In this document: piece after piece, positions 1 through 7,877 of the stretch | Position numbering within the stretch: the stretch's first letter is position 1 | Layout: every line of letters begins with the position of its first letter | Assembly: GCA_965203755.1 (NCBI GenBank) | Contig: OZ241910.1 | Location: 806,001 to 870,000 of the forward strand | Direction: 5' to 3' | DNA length: 64,000 nucleotides | Source of the DNA: UBA6055 sp965203755 | GTDB lineage: Bacteria > Chloroflexota > Anaerolineae > Aggregatilineales > Phototrophicaceae | The notes under the pieces: generated by a model | What the model was told of the DNA's origin: nothing | The model's database searches: none | Seen by the model: only the letters and a program-made list of their open reading frames with translations | Program-made: the position numbers and the translations under genes

Positions 1-1257
1 GTCCCGCAGCGCCTTTGTCACAGCCAGCGCGCTACGGCCCTCTTGCGGCAGGTGAACAGTCAGCAGCATATCATAGCTGCCCGCTTGCGGCGACCACTCG
101 ACAGCTATGGTCTTCCAGAAATCGGCATTGCTGCGCGTGACGAAGCCGCACGGCTGATAATCGGCGGCGGCGCAGTCGCGAATGACCTGATAGGTTGGGT
201 CGGTTGAAAGGCGGTTTTCGGGCTGCCAAAACCAGATGCCGGCGGCGCCATTGTCCAGCCCCGGCGGCGTGTCGATGCGGAACGAGAATCGCTGACCATC
301 AGCCGACCAGTCGATCTCACTGACTCGGTTTTTGTTTTCATCGCCGCTGGCCGCGGCAAAGCCATCAAAAAACGGGGAGTGCGTCATCATCGTTTCGCCT
401 GAAGCGCCGATGGCTTGATACAGCAGCATGCCGTTTGGGTCGGTGCGAACGAAGCTGCTGGCGGCTGCCGGATTGGGCGCAAACAAGGCGACCCCGCCGC
501 CAAGCTGAAGCCTGTCATAATGAAAGACCTGCCCCGGTCCGACATTGTATTGATAGACGGCGGCGCCAACGGCGCTGAAGGTTGAGGGTCGGCTGACCGG
601 CGGCGGTATCGGCGCAATCAGCAGATCCGGATTGACGGCCACTGTCGGCTGAAACAAGGTCGGCGAGGGCGTTAAGGTTGCCCCGCCGAACCGAGCGGCA
701 GGCGTGGAAGGGCTTGGCGTATGAACGGGCTGGCGGTCGTCGTCCACCGTCGCCGTGACATAGGTTGGCGCGGCGATAAGCGTGGCGGCGACAACGGTAT
801 CGGTGAATGATGCCGTCGGGACGGGCTCCGGCGATTTCAGCAAATCCGCAAGTTCAGTCTGGTTCAGTGTGGGCAGCGGTGTCAATGTGGGCAGGAATCT
901 GTTTGTGACCGTCGCGGTATGCGTGATGGGCTGCGGTGTATGGGATTCTGCCGCGGTCGGCGGCGTGGTGGCGGTGTAGGGCGGCAAATCCGTCGCGGTC
1001 CATCTGGCTGTAGACGTCAGCGCCGGTGCGAAGGTGGCGGTCGCGGACGGCGCGGCCGCTGTAGGTATCGGGGATACTGTCGCTGTTGGCAGCAGCTGGA
1101 TCAGCGCCGTCGCCGTCGGTGATTCGGACAGGTCAGTCGCCTGCGCCGTCGCCGTGCTGGTGGGAGCGGCGGTGGGTGTAACCTGCGGCGGCTGGAGGTT
1201 GCAGGCGCTAATGACAAGCGCCAGGACAAACAGACCAGCCCCCCTGCGAATAGCCAT
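1..1257 (-). CDS. Lipoprotein with long Thr/Pro-rich linker, partial (C-terminus outside window)
   Basis: Translating the minus strand from the ATG at 1257 gives 419 codons without a stop, running off the left edge. Residues 1-18 form a short basic n-region and a hydrophobic core, followed by a lipobox V-I-S-A-C with the lipidated Cys at 19, so the protein should be exported and anchored by Lgt and LspA, both encoded in this window. Residues 20 to about 215 are Thr/Pro/Ala-rich low complexity, a spacer typical of Chloroflexota surface proteins. The remainder looks globular (aromatic and Asp/Gly rich, with WSADGQR- and WSPQAG-like stretches suggestive of beta-propeller blades, inference only). 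A TATAAT box lies 51 bases upstream. Function unknown. Confidence 0.85.
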   Translation of the reverse strand, partial: MAIRRGAGLFVLALVISACNLQPPQVTPTAAPTSTATAQATDLSESPTATALIQLLPTATVSPIPTAAAPSATATFAPALTSTARWTATDLPPYTATTPPTAAESHTPQPITHTATVTNRFLPTLTPLPTLNQTELADLLKSPEPVPTASFTDTVVAATLIAAPTYVTATVDDDRQPVHTPSPSTPAARFGGATLTPSPTLFQPTVAVNPDLLIAPIPPPVSRPSTFSAVGAAVYQYNVGPGQVFHYDRLQLGGGVALFAPNPAAASSFVRTDPNGMLLYQAIGASGETMMTHSPFFDGFAAASGDENKNRVSEIDWSADGQRFSFRIDTPPGLDNGAAGIWFWQPENRLSTDPTYQVIRDCAAADYQPCGFVTRSNADFWKTIAVEWSPQAGSYDMLLTVHLPQEGRSALAVTKALRD

Positions 1258-1307
1258 TGTCGTACTCCAAACGGCGAACGGTTTCGCGCTCAACGGCTAT
1301 GGCTTTG

Positions 1308-1313
1308 ATTATA
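1308..1313 (-). promoter_or_regulatory. -10 box for the 1257 lipoprotein gene
   Basis: Perfect TATAAT on the minus strand in the 134-base gap between the two lipoprotein genes, 51 bases before the ATG at 1257. No convincing -35 box at the usual spacing. Confidence 0.5.
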
Positions 1314-1391
1314 ATCCATCATCGCAAGCTGCTTTGCATAACGCAAGGTCAATTTGCCTTGGGGCTGCTTGAAGCATTGCCTCGCCCGGCG

Positions 1392-1841
1392 CTATCCTTT
1401 CAGCAGCAGCGCCAGTTCAGCCGCCACTTGAGCTTCGTTCAACAAGCCATACCACCGCTTGACCGCCTCGCCGGCGGCATTCGTCAGAACATACTGCGTT
1501 CTGTCGGTAATGCCCAGCCGCCCGCGCAGTTCATCCAGCGCCGAGTCATCCCAATCGAGGGTCACAAATTCTATCTGTCCTTCAAACTCTTCTTCCAGCC
1601 CATTCACGACGGGCATATTCCGCCGACAGGCCGTTCACCAGGCGGCGTAAGAGTTGTAAAACATAAAACCGCTCATCGCCGGCGCCGAAGTCGGCTGCGC
1701 TTCAGCCGCCGTTGGAGTCGTCGGATTCGAGTCCGCGGCTGGCTTGACTGCTGGCTGCAATAATGTCGTGACCGTGTCACAGCCACTCAAAATCACAAGT
1801 CCACTCATCATCAAAACGAGAACATTGATTAGCGTTCGCAT
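1392..1841 (-). CDS. Thioredoxin-fold lipoprotein with in-frame UGA in the active site; candidate selenoprotein
   Basis: Read with the TGA at 1635-1637 as selenocysteine, this is one 149-residue protein. Residues 1-20 are a signal peptide ending in lipobox I-L-S-G-C (Cys21), then a short Pro/Thr/Ala linker, then a thioredoxin-like domain. The active-site region reads F-Y-N-S-Y-A-A-W68-UGA69-T-A-C72-R-R-N-M-P, matching the WCxxC motif of thioredoxins with UGA exactly at the first catalytic Cys. Downstream sequence keeps the frame and looks like the thioredoxin core (EFVTLDWDD; TQYVLTNAAGEAVKRWYG). The usual cis-Pro position appears to be Thr. The start ATG has a GGGAG ribosome site seven bases away. 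Alternative: a nonsense mutation in a Cys codon, leaving a pseudogene. The selenoprotein reading is favoured because the stop falls on this one residue and the rest of the frame is intact. Confidence 0.7.
1598..1614 (-). promoter_or_regulatory. Possible bacterial SECIS hairpin after the in-frame UGA
   Basis: In the mRNA the segment 21-37 nt after the UGA folds as GCCC-N9-GGGC with a GUCGUGAAU loop containing GU. Bacterial SECIS elements lie inside the coding region directly after UGA as short hairpins with a G/GU in the apical loop at roughly this distance. The stem is only four strong pairs plus a possible G-U, so the call is tentative. Confidence 0.4.
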
Positions 1842-1931
1842 AGGCGCTCCCTGTTCATAACTGCCGTCTCATCCATGATACATTCAAATGCTAACAAATT
1901 GATGAACGATTATTTAGAATCCAGCGGCATA

Positions 1932-2942
1932 TTATCCGGTCAACTGTTTGACAAACTGCAATTCGGCTCGGCGGCGGCGATAGGTGAAGGGCGCCAGGGC
2001 ATTATGGGCATCGTAAAATTCGACAAGCTGCGCCAGATAATCGTAAAGCGGCGTATAGGTGATGCCAAGCTCGGCTTTGCTGCGGCGGTTGTCGAGTTCA
2101 CTCATCCATCGTTCACTAAAGGGCGAGCAGTCGGGCAGGAAACCGTTCGCCTCCAGCTGGCTGCGCTCCACGCGGACAATACGCGCCTTCGTATTCATAA
2201 GCTCGGCCATCATCGACAGAAACGTTTCCAGGCTGACGGTCTCATCCTGGGCGATGTTAAAGACCTGTCCTTTGCCTTGGCCGGATTGGATGATGTGGCA
2301 AATGGCGTCGACGACATCCAGCGCATAGACGTGATTCAAGGCGAAATCAGGTGTCTGCGGCGCCAGAATCTCGCCCCCGTCGCGCAGTCGGAGAAAATAG
2401 TTCAAGAGACGGTTGAATGGATCGCGGCCGCTGTTGACCATGGGCAAACGGAGGATGGTATGCGGGAACTTGGATTGAGTCCATGCCTGGCGCAGTTGGT
2501 CTTCGGCTTCGCGTTTCTGCATGCCATAGCGCCACTCTTCATAAGCGAAGGAGTTCGCTTTGGGCGCCGGCATCAAGCGCCCGTCATAATCGTCTTCGCC
2601 AAAGGGACGATGCGCTCCTTCCCGCACCAGATAGACCTGCCCGCTGCTGATCATGACATAGTGGCCAACGGCGCCGCGGAACAGTTCAATGATGGCTTCC
2701 GCCTCGGCGCCGCGGTACAGGACAAAATCAATCACAACATCAAAGGACTTCGCCAGTAACGCCCGCCGCAGCTGCATGCTGTCCTTGCGGTCGGCGTGCA
2801 GGCGATGAATGCGGTCCGGCAGTTCGTCTTTGGTGATTCCCCGATTAAGGATAGTCAGGTCTTCTCCCGATTCAGCCAGCTTTTGGGACAGGTAATAGCC
2901 TATGTTTCGAGTTCCGCCAATGATGAGAATCTTTTTCGACAT
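1932..2942 (-). CDS. NAD(P)-dependent epimerase/dehydratase-like protein (extended/atypical SDR)
   Basis: A 336-residue Rossmann protein. The N-terminus carries the dinucleotide motif G-G-T-R-N-I-G right after the first beta strand, and a YxxxK-type pair (Y-G-M-Q-K) lies near residue 140, preceded by an I-S-S-G strand end as in catalytic SDR Ser-Tyr-Lys sites. The C-terminal half contains the typical L-N-H-V-Y-A-x-D-V-V-D-A segment of sugar epimerase-like SDRs. I place the start at MSKKILIIGG (ATG at 2942); an in-frame ATG five codons earlier would only add a non-conserved tail. Substrate cannot be read from sequence. It is transcribed away from tRNA-Lys and stands alone. Confidence 0.85.
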   Translation of the reverse strand: MSKKILIIGGTRNIGYYLSQKLAESGEDLTILNRGITKDELPDRIHRLHADRKDSMQLRRALLAKSFDVVIDFVLYRGAEAEAIIELFRGAVGHYVMISSGQVYLVREGAHRPFGEDDYDGRLMPAPKANSFAYEEWRYGMQKREAEDQLRQAWTQSKFPHTILRLPMVNSGRDPFNRLLNYFLRLRDGGEILAPQTPDFALNHVYALDVVDAICHIIQSGQGKGQVFNIAQDETVSLETFLSMMAELMNTKARIVRVERSQLEANGFLPDCSPFSERWMSELDNRRSKAELGITYTPLYDYLAQLVEFYDAHNALAPFTYRRRRAELQFVKQLTG

Positions 2943-2988
2943 GATGGCCCATTCCAATTTATCCTCAACGCTTCAGCTTATTTTACCC

Positions 2989-3018
2989 TTGAAATGCGGC
3001 AAAGCTGAAGGCTATAAT
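2989..3018 (+). promoter_or_regulatory. Promoter of tRNA-Lys
   Basis: TTGAAA at 2989-2994, 18-base spacer, perfect TATAAT at 3013-3018; the tRNA begins 16 bases further on. Confidence 0.7.
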
Positions 3019-3033
3019 TTTGTTTCCGCAGTC

Positions 3034-3107
3034 GGCCCTGTAGCTCAATTTGGCAGAGCAAGCGACTCTTAATCGTTAGGTTGAAGGTTCGAGTCCTTCC
3101 AGGGTCA
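3034..3107 (+). tRNA. tRNA-Lys(CTT)
   Basis: Complete cloverleaf: acceptor GGCCCTG (3034-3040) pairs with CAGGGTC (3100-3106) followed by discriminator A; D-arm TAGCTCAATTTGGCAGAGC; anticodon loop CTCTTAA gives anticodon CTT; T-arm GAAGG-TTCGAGT-CCTTC. CCA is not encoded. Confidence 0.97.
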
Positions 3108-3142
3108 TTCTCGACAGAACATAGTCTTTTGGAGAATGGCTT

Positions 3143-4312
3143 ATGCCAGTCATTGAAGTCTTGCTTGAAGTTCCACCGGCCATCGCCCAGGGACTTGCCA
3201 ATGGAACGTTGGAACGCGTCGGCGGCGTCATCCGCGAGGTCGGCAGCAAGCAAATCGTTGTCTGGCTGCGCGAAGGCGGTAAAATCGCCAGCAATCCAAA
3301 CATCCTGACCGGGCTGGTACAAGCAACCGGTGGTGTGGGTTCGGTGGCGACGGGCATCTTAAACACCGTCGTTTCTGCCCATTCTCATGATTTGATCATG
3401 CGGGCCTTGAAGACGCAGGGGATGCTCATCGGAACAATGGGCATTCTGAACATCGCTATTTCCGGCTGTACCTTGTATATACTGAACAGGCGCATCAATC
3501 GCCTTGGGGAACAAATTGAGAAGATCGCCGCAGAATTTGACCGAGACCGATGGAACAAGCTGTCGGCTGCGCTGGAAAGCATGCGCGATGTAGCAGAAGC
3601 CGAGGGCGACAGTTACAAGCGCGATGTCCTGCGACTGAATCAGGAGTTGAACGAGGGTAGAAAGCATATTCTGGATAAAGTTGAGGATCGGCTTAAAGAT
3701 TCGATAGGTTCGGAACAAGGTCAAATAGCACAGGATTACCTTCTGTTAGCTATGCAAGTCGACACGATGCGAATTCGCTGTTATCTCGAAACAGACGAGC
3801 ACAAGCTGGCGCGGGACCGACTCAAAGGGCGCCTGGAGGACTATCGAGAACGAACGGGCGTATTTGTCCACCAACTACTTGGCGTCCATCGTGCTCGGTA
3901 CTTCCACGAATTGGTCGGCATTGATGACTTGCAGCGTTATATCCACATTGAAGGTTGGCTACGTAGAAAAGACGATGTTCTCATGGACGTTATCGAAAAA
4001 AGTCGGAAGGATTTTTGGAATCAAGATGCTATCCAAGACATCATTCCCGGCCGCTCTTTGCCCGGCCGTCCACCCGAAAAGCCCATTCATCATTTAACCG
4101 CGCTGGCGCAAGCCGAGATACTCATTGAAAATTTTCAGCGCCTGGAGGGCTTTGAAGACGAACTCGCCGCCATCGAACGGCTTGGATTGAAAGAGTGGGA
4201 AGACCTCAACAACACCGACGTCTTTAACATCGAAGATGACTTTAACATCGCCGAACATGATGATTATGTGCTTTTGGTCGATACGGATATGCTGAAACGG
4301 CTTAGTGCATAA
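3143..4312 (+). CDS. Uncharacterised protein with membrane segment and coiled coil
   Basis: 389 residues, not recognised. ATG at 3143 has GGAG eight bases upstream. Residues 1-75 are Gly/Val-rich with a GTLERVGGVIRE stretch; residues about 60-110 are hydrophobic and include one clear membrane span (IGTMGILNIAISGCTLYIL); residues about 115-200 are Lys/Glu-rich and predicted to be coiled coil; the rest is a charged helical domain ending in an acidic NNTDVFNIEDDFNIAEHDD region. It begins 35 bases after tRNA-Lys and ends 25 bases before the enolase-superfamily gene. Base composition is more AT-rich than its neighbours in the middle, so horizontal acquisition beside the tRNA is possible. A membrane helix joined to a coiled coil recalls effector-type defence proteins, but nothing here proves that. 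Confidence 0.8.
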   Translation: MPVIEVLLEVPPAIAQGLANGTLERVGGVIREVGSKQIVVWLREGGKIASNPNILTGLVQATGGVGSVATGILNTVVSAHSHDLIMRALKTQGMLIGTMGILNIAISGCTLYILNRRINRLGEQIEKIAAEFDRDRWNKLSAALESMRDVAEAEGDSYKRDVLRLNQELNEGRKHILDKVEDRLKDSIGSEQGQIAQDYLLLAMQVDTMRIRCYLETDEHKLARDRLKGRLEDYRERTGVFVHQLLGVHRARYFHELVGIDDLQRYIHIEGWLRRKDDVLMDVIEKSRKDFWNQDAIQDIIPGRSLPGRPPEKPIHHLTALAQAEILIENFQRLEGFEDELAAIERLGLKEWEDLNNTDVFNIEDDFNIAEHDDYVLLVDTDMLKRLSA

Positions 4313-4337
4313 AGCCAGCTTCAAAGAAAGGTGCTTA

Positions 4338-5447
4338 ATGATGAAAATCACACGGATCGCCGCTTATCAGGTTGATTTGCCGCTGCATGAGGGCAGCTAC
4401 AAATGGTCAGGCGGCAAGTCCGTTTCGGTGTTCGACAGTACGATTGTCCAGGTGGAGACCGATACCGGCATGGTCGGCCACGGCGAGGTCTGCCCCTTGG
4501 GTCCCTTCTATCTTCCAGCCTATGCCGACGGCGTGCGGGCAGGCATTAAAGAACTCGCGCCGCACCTTCTGGGCTGCGATCCGACGCAGCTGTCGGCGCT
4601 TAACCGCCGCATGGACGCCGCCCTCAAGGGTCATCCCTATGTAAAATCAGGCATCGACATGGCTTGCTGGGATATTCTCGGTCAAGTGACGGGACAGCCA
4701 GCGTGCATCCTGATGGGCGGGCGCTATGGCGGCGATTTTGCGCTTTATCGAGCGATATCGCAGGCTTCGCCGGACGACATGGCGGAAAAAGTGGCCGGCT
4801 ATCGGCGCCAAGGCTATCGGCGGTTTCAACTCAAGGTTGGCGCCGACCCGCAGACCGACATCGAACGCATTCGCCAAGTCGCCGCGCTTCTGGCGCCGGA
4901 CGACAAGCTGATCGCCGATGCCAACACCGGCTGGCTGATGCACGAAGCGGCGCGGGTCGTGCGGGCGGTTGATGATGTCGACGTCTATATTGAGCAACCC
5001 TGCTTGAGCTATGAAGAATGCCTGTCGATCCGCCGCCGAACCAGCCATCCCTTTGTGCTGGATGAATCGGTCAATGACCTCGATATCCTGCTGCGCGGTC
5101 ACGCCGAGCAGGCGATGGATGTGGTCAACATCAAAATCAGCAAATTCGGCGGCCTGACCAAAGCGCGGCTGGCGCGTGATTTATGCGTCTCGCTGGGCAT
5201 CGCCATGACGATTGAAGACAGCTGGGGCGGCGACATCACCACAGCCGCGATTGCCCATTTGGCGCACAGCACACCGCCAGACTTTCTCTTCACAGCTACC
5301 GATTTCAACAGCTATGTGACCGTCAGCGCCGCGGAAGGCGCGCCGCAACGCGTGCAGGGGCGCATGGCGGCCTCAAACGCGCCCGGCCTGGGCATCGCGC
5401 CAAGATGGGACGTCATCGGCAGCCCGGTCGTCGAAGCGGCGCATTGA
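4338..5447 (+). CDS. Enolase-superfamily dehydratase/epimerase, mandelate racemase/muconate lactonizing type
   Basis: About 369 residues, full length for the family. The N-terminal capping domain includes the GxGE-C-PLGP segment; the barrel shows F-Q-L-K-V-G (second Lys as base), D-A-N-T-G-W, I-E-Q-P-C, D-E-S-V-N-D and N-I-K-I-S-K, so the Asp/Glu/Glu or Asp metal ligands and both catalytic lysine positions can be placed. The YKWSGG and PLGPFYLPAYA stretches remind me of cis-3-hydroxy-L-proline dehydratase or hydroxyproline-betaine epimerase relatives, so a proline-derivative substrate is plausible but unproven. Start chosen at the ATG ATG pair at 4338 because AGAAAGG sits seven bases upstream; an upstream in-frame codon at 4305 would overlap the preceding gene. 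Confidence 0.85.
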   Translation: MMKITRIAAYQVDLPLHEGSYKWSGGKSVSVFDSTIVQVETDTGMVGHGEVCPLGPFYLPAYADGVRAGIKELAPHLLGCDPTQLSALNRRMDAALKGHPYVKSGIDMACWDILGQVTGQPACILMGGRYGGDFALYRAISQASPDDMAEKVAGYRRQGYRRFQLKVGADPQTDIERIRQVAALLAPDDKLIADANTGWLMHEAARVVRAVDDVDVYIEQPCLSYEECLSIRRRTSHPFVLDESVNDLDILLRGHAEQAMDVVNIKISKFGGLTKARLARDLCVSLGIAMTIEDSWGGDITTAAIAHLAHSTPPDFLFTATDFNSYVTVSAAEGAPQRVQGRMAASNAPGLGIAPRWDVIGSPVVEAAH

Positions 5448-5526
5448 TCTCAATCAATCGGAACAGCCGACCAAAGACAGCCGACTTTCGCATCTGGAAC
5501 ATTTGACTTGATGATCAATCCCTGAA

Positions 5527-6306
5527 TCAAAGCAAACCGGAAAGCAGGCCGCCATCCACGCGATAGTACCCGCCGGTCATAAATGAGGCTTCATCGCTGG
5601 CAAGAAACAGGACCAGTTTCGCCACCTCCTGCGGCTGTCCCACCCGTCCTATCGGATGAAGCTCGCCCCAATCCTGAATCATCGCGGCCGGATTGTCGGC
5701 GCCGAAGACGTCGGCGGCATCATCCAGCATCGGCGTATGAATAGAGCCCGGCGCCACACAATTACAGCGGATATTCTCTCTGGCATGGTCGAGCGCGATG
5801 GTGGTCGTCAGGCTGGCCACGCCGCCTTTGGAAGCGGCATAGGCGGCCACGGTTCGCTGGGAGGCGGTTGCCTGCACCGAGGACATATTGACGATGGCGC
5901 CGCCGCCCCGCTTTCGCATCTCCGGAATGACGTATTTACAGGTTAAGAAGACGGCGCGCAAATTAATGTTGATCTGATAGTCCCAATCTTCAACCGACTG
6001 CTCCACCACCGTGCCATAGCGGATCACGCCGGCATTGTTATGCAGCACATCAATGCCGCCAAACTGACTGACCGCCTGCTGGACAACCTGTCTGACATAC
6101 CTTTCGTCAGCGATGTCGCCAGCTGTGAAAACCGCGCCGCCGCCGGCAGTTTGAATGATTCGCTTTGTTTCTTCCCCGCCAGCCCGGTCAATGTCGGCGA
6201 TGACCACCCTGGCGCCTTCGCCGGCGAATGCGACTGCCGATGCGCGGCCAATCCCCTTGCCGCCGCCGGTGACAATCACCACTTTGTCTTTGAATCGCTG
6301 AACCAT
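5527..6306 (-). CDS. Classical SDR family oxidoreductase
   Basis: 259 residues. NAD(P) motif T-G-G-G-K-G-I-G near residue 14, N-N-A-G, catalytic Ser in N-M-S-S, Y-A-A-S-K, and V-A-P-G-S-I-H-T-P: all features of classical short-chain dehydrogenases are present. An Asp after the second beta strand (V-I-A-D-I-D) favours NAD. Start at the ATG at 6306, which is preceded by GGAGAAGGG; the frame is open further upstream but lacks family similarity there. The actual substrate is unknown. It is convergent with the enolase-superfamily gene and could be part of the same sugar-acid or hydroxy-acid pathway, by neighbourhood only. Confidence 0.9.
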   Translation of the reverse strand: MVQRFKDKVVIVTGGGKGIGRASAVAFAGEGARVVIADIDRAGGEETKRIIQTAGGGAVFTAGDIADERYVRQVVQQAVSQFGGIDVLHNNAGVIRYGTVVEQSVEDWDYQININLRAVFLTCKYVIPEMRKRGGGAIVNMSSVQATASQRTVAAYAASKGGVASLTTTIALDHARENIRCNCVAPGSIHTPMLDDAADVFGADNPAAMIQDWGELHPIGRVGQPQEVAKLVLFLASDEASFMTGGYYRVDGGLLSGLL

Positions 6307-6386
6307 AACCCTTCTCCTCGCTCGCAGGCTGGAATTGCAGCTATTGAATTGAACAGGAATGCGGTACATTGTCGCGTGAAAGCTCG

Positions 6387-6821
6387 ATGAACCCAAGGAC
6401 AACGCCTTTTTTCATGGTCAAAACCGAACCTGGCAGCGCCAATGTATTCAACATCACTCAACCCAAACGTTATCGCTGCCAGATATTTCATTATCATCGC
6501 AAACTGTCCCGCCTGTATTTGAGCGTCTATCAAGGGCAGCGGAACCAGCCCGCTTTTTATATCCTGTTTTCGGATGTCGCCTATATCGACGCGCCGATGA
6601 CCTGGTCGAGCGCCGATTTTAGCATCGCCGACAAGCCGGCCTGCATCCGGCTGATGATTCAAGCCGGGTTGGTCGGCGAAGCCATCCATCAATTCCCGGA
6701 TGCCTATGCCTCCATTACCGACTATGCCCGACTGTACCGCGTCCGGACACCGCACAGCGAGATTCGCATCATCGCCGGCAGCGGGACCATGATGCGGCAA
6801 GCGCCAGCCGAGATTCAATAA
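6387..6821 (+). CDS. Hypothetical protein, 144 residues
   Basis: Not recognised. The frame is open from 6369 (TTG), with ATGs at 6387 and 6414; the last gives MVKTEPGSANVF, which looks like a natural start, but no good ribosome site distinguishes them. The product is soluble, with alternating beta-like stretches (RLYLSVYQ, AFYILFSDVAYID) and a final helical part. Codon use matches the neighbours. It is divergent from the SDR, with about 80 bases between the two start codons, and precedes the duplicated glycosyltransferases. Confidence 0.6.
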   Translation: MNPRTTPFFMVKTEPGSANVFNITQPKRYRCQIFHYHRKLSRLYLSVYQGQRNQPAFYILFSDVAYIDAPMTWSSADFSIADKPACIRLMIQAGLVGEAIHQFPDAYASITDYARLYRVRTPHSEIRIIAGSGTMMRQAPAEIQ

Positions 6822-6861
6822 GCGCGCCCGACCCCAAAAGGCTGGTTATCCCAAAGCGCTG

Positions 6862-6870
6862 TGATATAAT
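6862..6870 (+). promoter_or_regulatory. Extended -10 promoter of glycosyltransferase copy 1
   Basis: TGATATAAT, i.e. TG-N-TATAAT, 34 bases before the ATG. The identical box recurs before copy 2. Confidence 0.65.
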
Positions 6871-6903
6871 CTCGTCGGCAGGCCAATCGCAATCCAAACC
6901 AAT

Positions 6904-7650
6904 ATGAGCAGCGAAATGAAACATCCACCCTCAAAAGCGCCCGACCCAAACGCGCCAAAGCCTTCTTTCGGCGTGGTCATCCCCTGTTACAACGAAGTCA
7001 ATACGGTCAAAGACGTCGTGCAGCGCGTGCTGGCGGTGGAGATTGTGGATGAAGTTGTCATCGTCGACGACGGATCGACCGATGGCACGGTGGAAGTCCT
7101 AAAAGCAATCGAGGCTGAACAGCACAGCGCCGTCACGATTGTCTATCATGCCCGCAATCAAGGCAAAGGCGCGGCGCTGGTCACCGGCTTCGAGCATATC
7201 GACTGCGAGGTCATTATCATCCAGGACGCCGATTTTGAATATGACCCGCGCGAGTATCCCCAACTGCTCAAGCCCATCCAGGAAGGCGTGGCCACTGTGG
7301 TTTATGGCTCGCGTTTTCTTGGCGGCGCCCGAAAAGCGATGAACTTCTGGAATATGGTCGCCAACAAAGGCCTGACTCTGATTACGAACATCCTTTACAA
7401 CGCCATTTTGAGCGATATGGAAACCTGCTACAAATGTTTCCGGCGCGAGGTGATGGAAGATATGCACATTCGCGCCCGCAGCTTTGACTTCGAGCCGGAA
7501 TTCACAGCGAAAGTCCTAAAAAAAGGGATACGGATTGTTGAAGTCCCCATCTCCTATTATGGCCGCGAATATGAAGAGGGCAAGAAAATCAGGTGGATCG
7601 ACGCGCCGATCGCAGCCTGGACTTTGCTCAAGTACCGTTTTATGGACTAA
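6904..7650 (+). CDS. Family 2 glycosyltransferase, DPM1/polyprenyl-phosphate sugar type (copy 1)
   Basis: 248 residues. GT-A fold: F-G-V-V-I-P-C-Y-N-E, the V-I-V-D-D-G-S-T-D-G nucleotide-binding loop, R-N-Q-G-K-G-A-A-L, the metal motif Q-D-A-D-F-E-Y, and G-S-R-F-L-G-G. This is the pattern of dolichol/undecaprenyl-phosphate mannosyl- or glucosyltransferases. It has no C-terminal membrane spans, so it is the short, peripheral form. It ends with ISYYGREYEEGKKIRW, common in cell-wall glycosyltransferases of this group. No clear ribosome site precedes ATG 6904. 18 of 248 residues differ from copy 2. Acceptor and sugar are not predictable. Confidence 0.92.
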   Translation: MSSEMKHPPSKAPDPNAPKPSFGVVIPCYNEVNTVKDVVQRVLAVEIVDEVVIVDDGSTDGTVEVLKAIEAEQHSAVTIVYHARNQGKGAALVTGFEHIDCEVIIIQDADFEYDPREYPQLLKPIQEGVATVVYGSRFLGGARKAMNFWNMVANKGLTLITNILYNAILSDMETCYKCFRREVMEDMHIRARSFDFEPEFTAKVLKKGIRIVEVPISYYGREYEEGKKIRWIDAPIAAWTLLKYRFMD

Positions 7651-7669
7651 GCCATCTGGGAGTGATGAA

Positions 7670-7829
7670 GGTCATGGATATCAGCAATCTGCCCCCAACC
7701 CAAAGGAAAGGAATTTCATGCGCGAAGTCCGTTGTTTCAGCATGCCCCGGTTTTTTTACCGCTCCCCATGTATCAAACCGCGACCTTGGCATACAGAAAG
7801 CGCAGCGTTCAAAGTCTGGCTGCCCAGAC
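7670..7829. other. Spacer between the two duplicated copies
   Basis: 160 unduplicated bases. A 41-codon frame beginning at ATG 7718 has an AAAGGAAAGGA site but its Arg/Pro/Phe-rich translation resembles nothing and runs into the next promoter; I do not call it a gene. GGTTTTTTT at 7749-7757 follows a C-rich stretch but no clear stem. Confidence 0.4.
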
Positions 7830-7835
7830 GCGCTG

Positions 7836-7844
7836 TGATATAAT
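7836..7844 (+). promoter_or_regulatory. Extended -10 promoter of glycosyltransferase copy 2
   Basis: TGATATAAT as in copy 1, so the second gene need not depend on read-through. Confidence 0.65.
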
Positions 7845-7877
7845 CTCATCGGCAGGCCAATCGCAATTCAAACCAAT

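Larger units (their letters stand above)
6856..7669 (+). repeat. 814-bp direct repeat, copy 1
   Basis: Begins at GCGCTGTGATATAAT and ends at GGGAGTGATGAA. The second copy is at exactly +974 bases. The unit holds a promoter, the whole glycosyltransferase gene and 19 bases after its stop codon. Confidence 0.9.

Noticed and set aside
1875..2759. 294-codon plus-strand frame
   Set aside because: Antisense shadow of the SDR gene at 1932-2942, which has the Rossmann motifs.
3034..4312. Integrated element using tRNA-Lys as attachment site
   Set aside because: No integrase and no repeat of the tRNA 3' end were found downstream.
7718..7843. Small frame with AAAGGAAAGGA upstream
   Set aside because: Translation is Arg/Pro/Phe/Trp-rich, resembles nothing and runs through the next promoter.
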